Below are positions 34,887 to 43,963 of a stretch of 48,151 nucleotides of DNA, one piece after another. The stretch is taken from NCBI GenBank assembly GCA_013001695.1, contig JABDMC010000066.1, forward strand, positions 1-48,151. The letters are read 5' to 3'. The translations under genes were made by a program, and so were the position numbers. Under the pieces are notes generated by a model. The model did not search any database, was not told the origin of the DNA, and saw only the letters and a program-made list of their open reading frames with translations. The stretch's first letter is position 1, and each line of letters begins with the position of its first letter. This DNA comes from Akkermansiaceae bacterium (GTDB taxonomy: Bacteria > Verrucomicrobiota > Verrucomicrobiia > Verrucomicrobiales > Akkermansiaceae).

Positions 34887-37800
34887 TCACGGTGAGATGC
34901 CGGCCGCGACCCGCGTCACGCGGACCCGCAGGAAACTCTTGATGGCCCCCGAGATCGGCGTCGTCTCGCAAACCACCACCGTCTCGGTGCCGTCGCCGTT
35001 GGGCGTCGCGGTCAGTTCCTCGATCTCACCGGCGTCCGCCAGGGCCCAGCCGGCAAGGTCGGAGCCGCGCTCGATTCCGTAGAGGAGGTCGAGGTTGTCG
35101 ATCCGGCGGCGGTAGATGATCCCGAAGTGCCGTTCCCCGGTGCCGACCTTCTCCACCACGGTCGGCTTGACCCGCGCCTCGCGGCTGTACTCCTTCGGCT
35201 TTCCGCCGAGGGCGTACTCGAGGAGGGTCACGAGGGCATCCCGGTCGATGTCGGCCGTCAGCCCGCTGACCGCCGGGTCGGCCAGCTCCGCCGCGGTGAA
35301 CTCCCCGAACCGCCAGCCGTCGAGGGGCGTGTCCTCGATCGTGACGATGGCCGACCCCGAGGCGCCGATGGTGTAGGCCGCGTCCGGCGTGATGGTGAGG
35401 GTCGCCGACTCGGGGCCTTCCGCGTCGTTGTCGAGGAAGGGCGTGAGGTCAACCGGCGCCGAGAGCGCCCCCGCCGGAATGGTGGCGCTGCCCGCAAGGG
35501 CGAGGTAGTCGAGGCCCTCGGTGGCGGTCCCGCTCATGGCGTAGAGGACCGTCACGCTGCTCGATACGTCGCCGGTGCGGGTCAGGTAAAACTGTCCCGA
35601 GATCGACCCCAGCTCGCGGGCGACGGGCACCCAGGCCGTGACCTCCACCGCCTGTCCGGGGAAGCTGTCGGCGTCGATGGGATCGGTCCCGGCGGCGATC
35701 TCGGTGGCATTGTCGGCCCCGTCGCCGTCGAAGTCCGCCGTCCCGAGGACGTCGTCGATCTTGGTGATGGCATCGAGCGGGTCGGCATCGACGATGCGCA
35801 GCTCCTCGAAGTCGTCGAGGAGGTCGGCATCGCGGTCGAGCGACGAGAGGCCGCCGGCTTCGGTCGTCGAGAACTTGCGCAGCTCGACCGGGCCGTCATT
35901 GTCGAAGAGACTGAAAATTTCGGCGGCGTGCGCCCCGGCGACCGGCACCGCCACCAGCCCGTCGTAGATTCCCGGCGAATCGGTGGTGACCTCGGCCGGA
36001 CCGGCGAGGAGGACCCCGGCGGCATCGACGTAGGCGAAGCGGATGTTGGTGCGGTCCGCGCCGGTGGTCCACGTCACGAAGTAGTGGGTGGCGATCCCGT
36101 CATCCACTGCGGCGAGGTCGAGGGAGCCCGGCGACGAATCCGCGATGATTCCCGGGAGGGCCGGCGGCGCGGGAACCGGCATCCACGGCGCGGCGCCCGT
36201 CTTAGAGAACATCCCGATCACCCCGTCGGGGCTTTCGTAAACCGCCACGAAGCTGTCGTCCGGGCCGGAGGTGAGGGCGCAGTGCTCCTGCGCGAGGGCG
36301 CCGGTGTCGAGACCCACCGTGGGCGTCACGGTGGTCCCGTCCCATCCCAGCGCCACGAATCCCCCGATGTCGGTGAAGGCCACGACCTGGGCGGGCTCGC
36401 TGCCGCCGAATCCCGGCCCCGCGGCATCCCACCCCTGGACGACGACGTCATCGAAGAGCGTCGCGGGCGCACTCCACGCCCCCGCCGCAAAGAGCGCCCC
36501 CTCGAGATCCACCACCGTCGATCCCGGCCCGCGCTCGCTCTCGAGCCACAGCAGCCCGAGGTCCCCGCCCGGCATGGCCAGCAGGCGGAAGTCAAAGACG
36601 GTCCCGGGCACCGCCGTCAACGTGGCGGGCACCGTCCAGCTCACCCCGTCCGCGGAGGTGGCATACTTGATGGTGGTGGCCGGCGCGAAGTCCCCGAGCG
36701 CCCCGGGGCCGATCTCGGACCAGACCAGCATCCATCCGCCGCCCGCCAGCGGGTGCAGGCCCACCCCGATGATGGCGGGGGCGCCGGCAACCTCCACCGG
36801 GGCACCCCACGTGGCGCCCCCGTCGAGGGCGACCTTCAGCTTCATGCCCCCGCCGCCCGGGTCCGGGTCGAGGAATGCGAGGGCCGCGCCGGATGCCGCG
36901 TATCGGGCCAGCGGGAAGTGATCCGCAACGAGGTGCGGTTCGAGCCCGCACCAGCTGGCGGCGGGCGCCCCGGCGAGGGTGAGGGTGCTCTCCGAGACGT
37001 CCATCTCGACGAGGAAGAAGAGCGCCTCGGTGTTGAAGGGCCGGTCGATCGGGAACGTCGCCAGCGTCCACTCCTTACCGACCCGGAAGATCCAGGCCTT
37101 CAGGAAGAGCTCCGCGCTGACGTCCACCGCCCCGCGCACGCGCTTGATCATGGGCGTGTCCCCGAAGCCGTTGACCTCGAGCTCCAGGGCGGGAAACCCG
37201 AGGACGGGATTCTTCGACCCCACCGTCTCGGCCTTGATCGAACCGCCAAGGCTGCCGCCCGCGATCTCCATCCCGAGGCTCGTCTCGAGCCCGAGCAGCA
37301 ACATCGCTTCGAGCTTGTCCTCGTCGACGATCGGGACGAACTCCTCGCCGAGGAAGAAGTTCCGCTCGCCATTCGGGTTCGGGTCCCGGTACTTCGCCGG
37401 CACGTCGCCCGGCACGGCGGCCCTTTCGCGAAACCGCGTGATGAGGGTCCGCTCGAACGCCGCCCCGCCGCGCGGCTCGATCGCAAGGGTGAATTTCAGG
37501 AGCTCGCTCTCGCGGATCGCCGCCAGCACCGCCGCAAACTGCGGGGCGGCCGCAAGATTCCGGTAGAGGGCCCGCAGGAGGTCGACCTCGATGCGCAGGC
37601 CGACCCCGCCGCCCGCCGTCAGGCTGAGCTGCGTCTCGAGCGGCGTGATCTCCTGTCCGGCGGTGTACGGGACGCCGAGGGACGAGAGCGCCTTCACCTT
37701 GGCGCTCGCATTCAGGCGCAGGCTCGGGTTGATCACGGTGGGCTTTCTCGGTTTGACCCCCGGGAGGTTCGGCTCGTAGGCGTCCTTGTCGGCGAGGTCG

Positions 37801-40800
37801 CCGATGGTGATGCCCACCCCGGCGCCGCCGCCGATCCGGAAGACCGGCGCGCCCGCGACGACCTTCACCGGTTCGTTCTCGGCGTTGTAGTAAAGCTTGG
37901 CGCCGTCGAGGCCGATCTCGAGGACGCCGCGGATGCGCAGCCCCGCGAACCCCGATCCCATCCCGAGGATCCCCGTCCCGGGGGTTTCCTCGCCGAGCGA
38001 GAACTTCGTCGTGAGCTTGTAGTCGTAGTCGAGCGTCTTGTCGCCGGTGACCTTGATGTCGGCCTCCAGTTCCGGTTCAAACTCGAAGATCCCGGCCGGG
38101 AGGGAGGTCTCGAGGGCCACCTTCACGTCGCCCGCGCCTTCCTGGGCGGCCTTCACGGTCCCGAGGAGATCCGCCACCGATGCCAGCCACCGCGGGAGCT
38201 TCATCCCGTAGAGCTCGAAGAAGAGCGGATCGGTGGGGGTGCGCTTCCACTGGTGGTACTCCACCGCGCCACTGCGCGTTTCCACGATGATCCACGGCTG
38301 GAAGAGCCCCGGCGGCAGGGACGCCAGGTCGATCGTCCCCGCACCGGTCGACTTGAGCCGCCCGCCGTCGATCGTGAAGGGCCGGTTCGGGGCGAAGGTG
38401 AGGAAGGCATTCGGATGCTCCGGCTCGGGGTCACCGCCACCCGCGGGCACCACGAACTTGCCGAACTCGTTCAGGAAATCCCGCATCTCGATGTGGAAGA
38501 GCGGGTTCGGGTCGCCCATGGCGTCGAACTTCGCCGGCAGCGTGATGGGGGTGGCGTCGACGTCCCCCGGGTTCCCGTCGAAGGCGCGCGGATCGATGAT
38601 CCAGATGTTGCGGACCGGGTCGGCGACCGCCAGCGGCGCCTCGGGCCGGAGCCCCCCGGTGGACGAATCGAAGTTCCCCAGCCCGTAGGTGTGGGTCTCG
38701 GCGGTGTCGGCCCGCACCTCCCAGGCCATCTCGACCGCCGGGTCGTTGCCCGTCACGCCGCCGTCCTTGCCGGTGCGCACCCCCACCAGGAAGACCCCGC
38801 GACGGTCGAAGATGTCCGGCTTGTTGGTGATGAGCGGCGCCGGAAGCGGCTTCAGGGTGATGGTGCCCGCATCGAAATCGAGGTCCGCCCCGTCTTCCGG
38901 CGTCGCCGGGGTGGAGGCGATGCGCACCAGCTTGCGCTCGTACCCGGGCACCGCGATGTCCACGAAGAGGACCTCGCTGCGCTTGATGGCCGCCGGCCTC
39001 GTGTCGAACTTCCCGTCCGCCGCGGTGGGAAGCAGCTCCCGCAGGAAGTTCCCGTGGCGATCGCGAATCGTGACCCGCGCCCCCTCGACCGGCTTCGTGA
39101 TGCTCGCCGTCGTGTCGGTGTCGGGCATCTCCGCCATCACCTCGCCCCTCACCTGCGAGCCGCGAATGAAGAGGAGGGTCGTCTCCACCGTGGGCGTCTC
39201 GAGCTGCGCGTTCACATCCAGTTCGAAGGTCGGGGAACTCGCATCGCACGAGACGGGTTTCCACTTCGCGGAGTCCGTCCCGCCGGTGATCTCGTCCGGG
39301 AGGTAGGAGGCGGTCCGGGCCCCGTCCATGAAGGGCAGGGGCTCGGAAACCACGGTGGCATCCGACATGAGGGTCGTGATGCCCGCCAGGGCGTGGGCCC
39401 GGTTGTCGGCGTTCAAGGCCCGCATCGTGAAGCTGTAGGTCGGTGTCGGGGCATTCGCCACCACCGTCGGCCCCCCCGCCCCGGGGTGCTCTTCCTCGAG
39501 CTTGAAGTCGATCGTGATGGTGGCCGGGTCGGTCGGTCCCACCGAGAAGGTCCGTTCATACCAGTGCGCGCCGTCCTTGGCCCAGATGGTCCACGGCCCG
39601 TCGGTCATCGAGAACCCGGCGTAGCCCCGGAAGAGCCGCGTCCCGAGCCCCGGGTGCGTGAAGAAGTTCGGCATGGTGCGCATGCTGCGGACCACCGGGT
39701 CGCCCATGGGATCCTTCCCGATGAAGCGGATCAGCAGCGAGTGATCGCCCTTGTAGTCGCCCGTGAAGGGATCCGTCAGGCCGAAGGCGGCGTCGACCTG
39801 GCCCCAGTTGTTTTCCATCGGAATGATGTTGTCTCCCGAGCCGCCTTCCCCGGGGAATCCGTAGTCGGGCAGGTGAACAAGCTCGAAGATCCCGCTCGGA
39901 AGGGCGAAGTGCGGATGCTCGAGGGTCACCTTGTGCGTCCCGGCGGGCGCCTTGATGAGGAACGTCCCGGTGGTATCCGGAATCCGGGAACCGCCGGCGG
40001 TGATGCTGATCCCCTGCTCGAGCGGAAACTCGACCTCCCCGGGCGGCGCCGCGTCATTCTCGTCGAACTTCACCTTCCCGAGGCCGGGGGCCGCAAAGTG
40101 GCTGAAGTCGGCGGTCAGGGCGTCGACCCCGGTGCCGGTGCGGGCCACCACCCGGTCGAGCGCCGGGCTGGTCAGCGCCATCGGGGCGGTGTCGGTCACG
40201 ATCGCCCCGTCGAGGAAGTAGAGTTGCTTGCGCACGAAGAGGTCGATCTCGAGATCGTCGCCGGAGCTGATCGGGATGCCGCGGCTCCCGAACGGGTGCA
40301 GCGGGATGCCGCCCGAGGCGGCCGGATCCACCGCGTACGGCCACCCGAACTCGAAGATCTCGCCGGTGACGGTATTGACCGACCGGTAGTTGCTGCCGAA
40401 GTACTCGGTGAGCCCGGGGATCTTCACCCCGTAGAAGCCCGGCAAGACCGTCAGGGTGAAGACGCCGTCCTTGCCGGCGCTGGCGCCCACGATCTCGAGC
40501 CCGGGCGGCAGGATCGCCGCCAGGGCGCTCTGCGTGAACTCGATGCCCGGCTGCTCGGCGGCCTCGTAGGCCGGCCCCTTCCAGCGGTCCTGCACGCTGG
40601 GAACCTCGTTCGGCGTCCCCGGCACCTCGCTCCGGTGGTCGGCCTTGAAGAAGCGTCCCCGGATCACGGCCGGCACCACCTCCGCCTCGAGGACATGCGT
40701 GTTGAAGCCCGTCGCCACCTCCACGAAATCGTCCCCCCGGAAGTGGATGTCGATCGTCGCCATCCCGTCCTCGAGCGCCGGGACCGGCGGCGTCGTGATC

Positions 40801-42032
40801 GGCTGGTCGATGCTCACCCGGTAACGGCCGGGGAGGATCCCCATGAATTCGATCCGCGCCCCGCCGAACGGCAGCCCGGGTTCCGGCGGAAGGATCATGG
40901 TCGGCTCGATGCGCTCGATGCCGGTGGTGGCGGTGCCTTCCAGCCCCCCGAGTCCCTCCAGCTTCACGAAGAGCCCCGTCATGACGTCCGGCGTCGTGTA
41001 GGGACTCGTCACGATGACCTCCAGCACGGTGATCGGCGCGAGGTCGAGGACGTGCGGGTGGGTGGCCGGCAGGGTGCCGGCCCCGGCGGGAACCATCAGC
41101 GTCTGCGGTCCGCCGTAGCCGAGCTTCTTGCCATCCACGATGATCTTGGTGGGCGGCAGGCCGGTGAAGGTGACCATCCCGGCGTCGTCGGTGCGTCCCA
41201 CCAGCGGCGCGGTGGTCGGGATCGCGACGTCGGTCAGGGCCTGCGCCATCGGATCAAATCCCGGCGGCGGCGCAAAGTCGGGCGTGGTGGGCGTCAACTC
41301 CACCCACACGTTGGCGAGCGGTGCCGCCGTGCCGAGTTCCGGCTTGGCGGGATCCGGACCGGTCACCGCGACCGTCACGGTCTGCTTGACGGCGAGAAGC
41401 TGCGCGATGACGGTGTGCGGCTTCTCGAGAGTCACCTTGGCGGGGCGGTCGAGCGATCCGTAGAAGACCGCCGGCGTGCCGTCGGCCGCGTCATTGAACC
41501 GGAAGGTGTAGCGTCCCTTCGGCTGGCTGCGGAGCTTGACGTTTCCATCGGCGTCGGTGACCTTCACGATCGTCTCCTCGAGGACCGCCGGGCCGGCCAG
41601 GCTGAACCGCTGGACGCGCACCGGAACCGACGGGAGCGGGACCATGGTGCTCGTGTCGCGCACCACGATGAACAGGTCGATCGTCGAACTCCCCGGGTCG
41701 ACGGGGACCAGCGCGATGTCTTCCGAGGCCAGTTCGTCCGTGGCGTAGGTCCGGGCCTCGGAGAAGGGCGTATATCCCGGGTGGGAGGCGGCGAGGGTGT
41801 AGTCCCCCGGCGGGATGGCGTCGAACTCGTATCGCCCGAAAACATCGGTGGTGGTGGCGATCGCCGGTCCCCCGCCGTCCGGGGTGACCGAGACGGCGGC
41901 CTCCACCAGGGAGGCGCCGGTGAGAAAGTCCGTGACGCGTCCGCGGAGCTCGGCGTCGCCGGCGGTCGCGAGGGTGGGAAGCATCCCCGCCATCACGGCG
42001 AGAAGGAGCAAAGACACAGCGTGCATGTTCAT
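34887..42032 (-). CDS. Giant 2381-residue modular secreted protein
   Basis: Largest gene in the window. ATG 42032 opens signal peptide MNMHAVSLLLLAVMAGMLPT; a TTG 27 bp earlier is less likely. Residues about 28-105 match a carboxypeptidase-regulatory-like domain (ELRGRVTDFLTGASLVEAAV), followed by further beta-sandwich repeats of the same style. About 1300-1650 is a beta-rich stretch I do not recognise. About 1735-1800 carries Asp-box-like motifs (DGGATWGAPVEV; TSADGVSWTVP), suggesting a sialidase-type propeller. About 2060-2122 has type-3 calcium repeats (DRDADLLDDFEE; DFDGDGADNATEI). About 2139-2232 is a Calx-beta domain. The end (2244-2381) is a secreted C-terminal module. Probably a surface adhesin or glycan binder. 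It may be co-transcribed with the gene at 42335, 302 bp upstream. Confidence 0.88.
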   Translation of the reverse strand: MNMHAVSLLLLAVMAGMLPTLATAGDAELRGRVTDFLTGASLVEAAVSVTPDGGGPAIATTTDVFGRYEFDAIPPGDYTLAASHPGYTPFSEARTYATDELASEDIALVPVDPGSSTIDLFIVVRDTSTMVPLPSVPVRVQRFSLAGPAVLEETIVKVTDADGNVKLRSQPKGRYTFRFNDAADGTPAVFYGSLDRPAKVTLEKPHTVIAQLLAVKQTVTVAVTGPDPAKPELGTAAPLANVWVELTPTTPDFAPPPGFDPMAQALTDVAIPTTAPLVGRTDDAGMVTFTGLPPTKIIVDGKKLGYGGPQTLMVPAGAGTLPATHPHVLDLAPITVLEVIVTSPYTTPDVMTGLFVKLEGLGGLEGTATTGIERIEPTMILPPEPGLPFGGARIEFMGILPGRYRVSIDQPITTPPVPALEDGMATIDIHFRGDDFVEVATGFNTHVLEAEVVPAVIRGRFFKADHRSEVPGTPNEVPSVQDRWKGPAYEAAEQPGIEFTQSALAAILPPGLEIVGASAGKDGVFTLTVLPGFYGVKIPGLTEYFGSNYRSVNTVTGEIFEFGWPYAVDPAASGGIPLHPFGSRGIPISSGDDLEIDLFVRKQLYFLDGAIVTDTAPMALTSPALDRVVARTGTGVDALTADFSHFAAPGLGKVKFDENDAAPPGEVEFPLEQGISITAGGSRIPDTTGTFLIKAPAGTHKVTLEHPHFALPSGIFELVHLPDYGFPGEGGSGDNIIPMENNWGQVDAAFGLTDPFTGDYKGDHSLLIRFIGKDPMGDPVVRSMRTMPNFFTHPGLGTRLFRGYAGFSMTDGPWTIWAKDGAHWYERTFSVGPTDPATITIDFKLEEEHPGAGGPTVVANAPTPTYSFTMRALNADNRAHALAGITTLMSDATVVSEPLPFMDGARTASYLPDEITGGTDSAKWKPVSCDASSPTFELDVNAQLETPTVETTLLFIRGSQVRGEVMAEMPDTDTTASITKPVEGARVTIRDRHGNFLRELLPTAADGKFDTRPAAIKRSEVLFVDIAVPGYERKLVRIASTPATPEDGADLDFDAGTITLKPLPAPLITNKPDIFDRRGVFLVGVRTGKDGGVTGNDPAVEMAWEVRADTAETHTYGLGNFDSSTGGLRPEAPLAVADPVRNIWIIDPRAFDGNPGDVDATPITLPAKFDAMGDPNPLFHIEMRDFLNEFGKFVVPAGGGDPEPEHPNAFLTFAPNRPFTIDGGRLKSTGAGTIDLASLPPGLFQPWIIVETRSGAVEYHQWKRTPTDPLFFELYGMKLPRWLASVADLLGTVKAAQEGAGDVKVALETSLPAGIFEFEPELEADIKVTGDKTLDYDYKLTTKFSLGEETPGTGILGMGSGFAGLRIRGVLEIGLDGAKLYYNAENEPVKVVAGAPVFRIGGGAGVGITIGDLADKDAYEPNLPGVKPRKPTVINPSLRLNASAKVKALSSLGVPYTAGQEITPLETQLSLTAGGGVGLRIEVDLLRALYRNLAAAPQFAAVLAAIRESELLKFTLAIEPRGGAAFERTLITRFRERAAVPGDVPAKYRDPNPNGERNFFLGEEFVPIVDEDKLEAMLLLGLETSLGMEIAGGSLGGSIKAETVGSKNPVLGFPALELEVNGFGDTPMIKRVRGAVDVSAELFLKAWIFRVGKEWTLATFPIDRPFNTEALFFLVEMDVSESTLTLAGAPAASWCGLEPHLVADHFPLARYAASGAALAFLDPDPGGGGMKLKVALDGGATWGAPVEVAGAPAIIGVGLHPLAGGGWMLVWSEIGPGALGDFAPATTIKYATSADGVSWTVPATLTAVPGTVFDFRLLAMPGGDLGLLWLESERGPGSTVVDLEGALFAAGAWSAPATLFDDVVVQGWDAAGPGFGGSEPAQVVAFTDIGGFVALGWDGTTVTPTVGLDTGALAQEHCALTSGPDDSFVAVYESPDGVIGMFSKTGAAPWMPVPAPPALPGIIADSSPGSLDLAAVDDGIATHYFVTWTTGADRTNIRFAYVDAAGVLLAGPAEVTTDSPGIYDGLVAVPVAGAHAAEIFSLFDNDGPVELRKFSTTEAGGLSSLDRDADLLDDFEELRIVDADPLDAITKIDDVLGTADFDGDGADNATEIAAGTDPIDADSFPGQAVEVTAWVPVARELGSISGQFYLTRTGDVSSSVTVLYAMSGTATEGLDYLALAGSATIPAGALSAPVDLTPFLDNDAEGPESATLTITPDAAYTIGASGSAIVTIEDTPLDGWRFGEFTAAELADPAVSGLTADIDRDALVTLLEYALGGKPKEYSREARVKPTVVEKVGTGERHFGIIYRRRIDNLDLLYGIERGSDLAGWALADAGEIEELTATPNGDGTETVVVCETTPISGAIKSFLRVRVTRVAAGISP

Positions 42033-42334
42033 GGTTCTCGTGGTTATCGGTGCGTCCAAGGATCTGTTGGCCTTTCCAACCGGACACTCCCCTCATGCTT
42101 ACCAAAAAAGACCAATGTGGCGCAAGATTGGGGCGCGCCGCGGGCCGCCGCACCGCCACGGGATGCCGTCATGGAAGCGGTCCAAAACACCGGAGCACCG
42201 GGGCCTGCCCGCCGGAAGCTAAGGAAATGCGAAACGGGGCCCGCTCGGCGCCGCGGAACCGCCCGCTCGTTCCCGCTGCGCATATCCCATCATGCCGCGG
42301 TCGCGGTGACGGGGGGCATTTCCCCGCCCGCGCT
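42033..42334. other. Intergenic region upstream of the giant gene
   Basis: 302 bp between two (-) genes. It holds GTTGG/CCAAC near 42069-42083 and a GGGG/CCCC hairpin near 42311-42325, just past the stop of the PQQ-like gene. No clean promoter or other feature was recognised. Confidence 0.4.
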
Positions 42335-43666
42335 TCACCGCGCGCTCGTTCCGGCGGCAAGCTCCACCCGCACGATCTCCTGGTCGCTGCGGGCGAAGCA
42401 CGACTTCATCGCAAAGGCCGGTTGCGACCAGATGATCTTCCGACCGTAGGCTTCATTCGTCGGTTCGAGGATCCGCCGCCGTCCCAGTTCCCGGTAGCCC
42501 TCTTCCGACAATTCCGCGAGGATCAGGTCGCCGGTCTCGCTGAAGATCCAGAATTGCCCGTTGGCCTCGTGGTGGACCAGCATCGCGGTGCCGTGGCGGG
42601 CCCGCGGCGGGGCATCCGGCGCCAGGCACGGCCGGGTGGTCGCCCAGAGAATCCTCCCGTCGTCCATCGAGACGGCCCGCAACTCGCTCGTCTCGGCATC
42701 GACCCCGTAAACGACGCCGTCCATGAGGTGCGGCGTGCTGTTGAGGGTGTTGACGGCGTTCTTCGGCGTTCCCCGCCAGAGGACCTTCGCGTCCGGCCGC
42801 GCGTCGTTCAGCTCGATCATGGCGGCCACCTTCCCCGGGCCGCTCACGTAGAGCCGGCTTCCGAGTTTCCGGGGCATGGTGTTGGAGATGGCGAAGCGCG
42901 GCTTCAGGCTCACCGCCCAGTATTGCCTGCCGGTTGCGGGGTTCAGCGACGCCAGCGCCGCCGGGTACCAGATCAGGAGTTGTTCGACCCCGCCGTGCTC
43001 GATGAGGGTCGGCGGACAGTAGCCCTGCGCATCGGCATCCAGCGCCCGCCAGCGTTCCTCGCCGCTCTTCTTGTCGAAGGCCACCGCAATGCTCCCCTCG
43101 CCGCCGACGATGTGATACACAAGATCCCCGTGCACGAGCGGGTGCGCCGCGAACCCCCAGCGCGGCGGTTCGGTATGATACTCGCTCACGAAGTCGTGCT
43201 TCCACCGCAACTCCCCGGTGGCGGCATCGAGCGCGCGGCAGTTTCCCATCGCCCCCACGAAGTGCACCAGGCCGTCCTGCACCGTCGGGGTCACCCGCGG
43301 ACCGCTCGGGTAGGCGATGGTGTAGGTCACCGGGTAATCGTGCGTCCAGATTTCGCGGCCCGTGCCGGCATCGAGGCAGCGGATCCGCTCCCGCCCCTTG
43401 AGGACCTTCCCGCGCTGGTTGCCGCCCTGGAACTCGCCCTCCGTGACGACGAAATCCGGCACGTAGACCCTGCCATCCGCCACCGCCGGGCCGGCATACC
43501 CCCACGACACCGGCGCCCGCCAGCGAATCTGCGGCTTCTCCTTCCCCCAGTCGGTCCGGATCCCCTCTTCGCGCCACACCGCGTCGCGCCGCTCGCCCAG
43601 CCACTGCGGCCAGTCGTCGCCGCGGCACACCGCGGCGAGAACCACCAGGAAGAGAACGGTTCTCAT
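42335..43666 (-). CDS. Exported PQQ-like beta-propeller protein
   Basis: 443 residues. ATG 43666 opens signal peptide MRTVLFLVVLAAVCRGDDW. The rest is a run of PQQ-like propeller repeats: DDWPQWLGERRDAVW, PAVADGRVYVPDF, RIRCLDAGTGREIWTHDYP, CRALDAATGELRWKHDF, IAVAFDKKSGEERWRALD, LASLNPATGRQYWAV, LRAVSMDDGRILWATTRP. The repeats have the A-x-D-x-x-x-G-x-x-x-W look but lack the haem or calcium site of true PQQ dehydrogenases. It is likely a surface or periplasmic binding/scaffold protein of the outer-membrane-assembly or PVC propeller type. Function open. Confidence 0.85.
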   Translation of the reverse strand: MRTVLFLVVLAAVCRGDDWPQWLGERRDAVWREEGIRTDWGKEKPQIRWRAPVSWGYAGPAVADGRVYVPDFVVTEGEFQGGNQRGKVLKGRERIRCLDAGTGREIWTHDYPVTYTIAYPSGPRVTPTVQDGLVHFVGAMGNCRALDAATGELRWKHDFVSEYHTEPPRWGFAAHPLVHGDLVYHIVGGEGSIAVAFDKKSGEERWRALDADAQGYCPPTLIEHGGVEQLLIWYPAALASLNPATGRQYWAVSLKPRFAISNTMPRKLGSRLYVSGPGKVAAMIELNDARPDAKVLWRGTPKNAVNTLNSTPHLMDGVVYGVDAETSELRAVSMDDGRILWATTRPCLAPDAPPRARHGTAMLVHHEANGQFWIFSETGDLILAELSEEGYRELGRRRILEPTNEAYGRKIIWSQPAFAMKSCFARSDQEIVRVELAAGTSAR

Positions 43667-43798
43667 GGTTCCCGACCTTTGCCAGGCCGGGTTAAAAGTC
43701 AATCTTGTCCTCGTATCCTCCCCCCCGCCGGCCCCATCTTTTCCCTGTGATGACAGGTCGTCGCAGTCCGCACCCCGCCCGCGCCCGGCGTCCGCACC

Positions 43799-43904
43799 GT
43801 GGCATGACCGTCGCGGTCATGAACATCCCCCGGGCCGCGAGGCGGCCGAAGTTTCCGGCCCGATGGGCGGTCGTTGCCGGTCATGACCGGGACGTTCATG
43901 CCAC
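43799..43904. promoter_or_regulatory. Array of GGTCAT/ATGACC palindromes, probable operators
   Basis: Two sites face each other. Site 1 (43803-43821) is CATGACCG-TCG-CGGTCATG. Site 2 (43877-43890) is the perfect palindrome CCGGTCATGACCGG. The two 26-base regions 43799-43824 and 43879-43904 are inverted copies of each other, matching at 23 of 26 positions. They lie in the divergent gap between the PQQ-like gene (start 43666, -) and the enolase-type gene (start 43964, +), where a shared regulator would act. Confidence 0.5.
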
Positions 43905-43963
43905 CGGGTTCTCCTTCCCCCGCGCCGGCGGAAATCATCGCGCCGCTGCGCGCTCATCTTCCC

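Noticed and set aside
35127-42449. A 2440-codon open frame on the (+) strand opposite the giant gene
   Set aside because: It is rich in Arg, Gly, Pro and His, with no domain or signal peptide; the (-) frame has recognisable modules. Long antisense frames are expected at this GC content.
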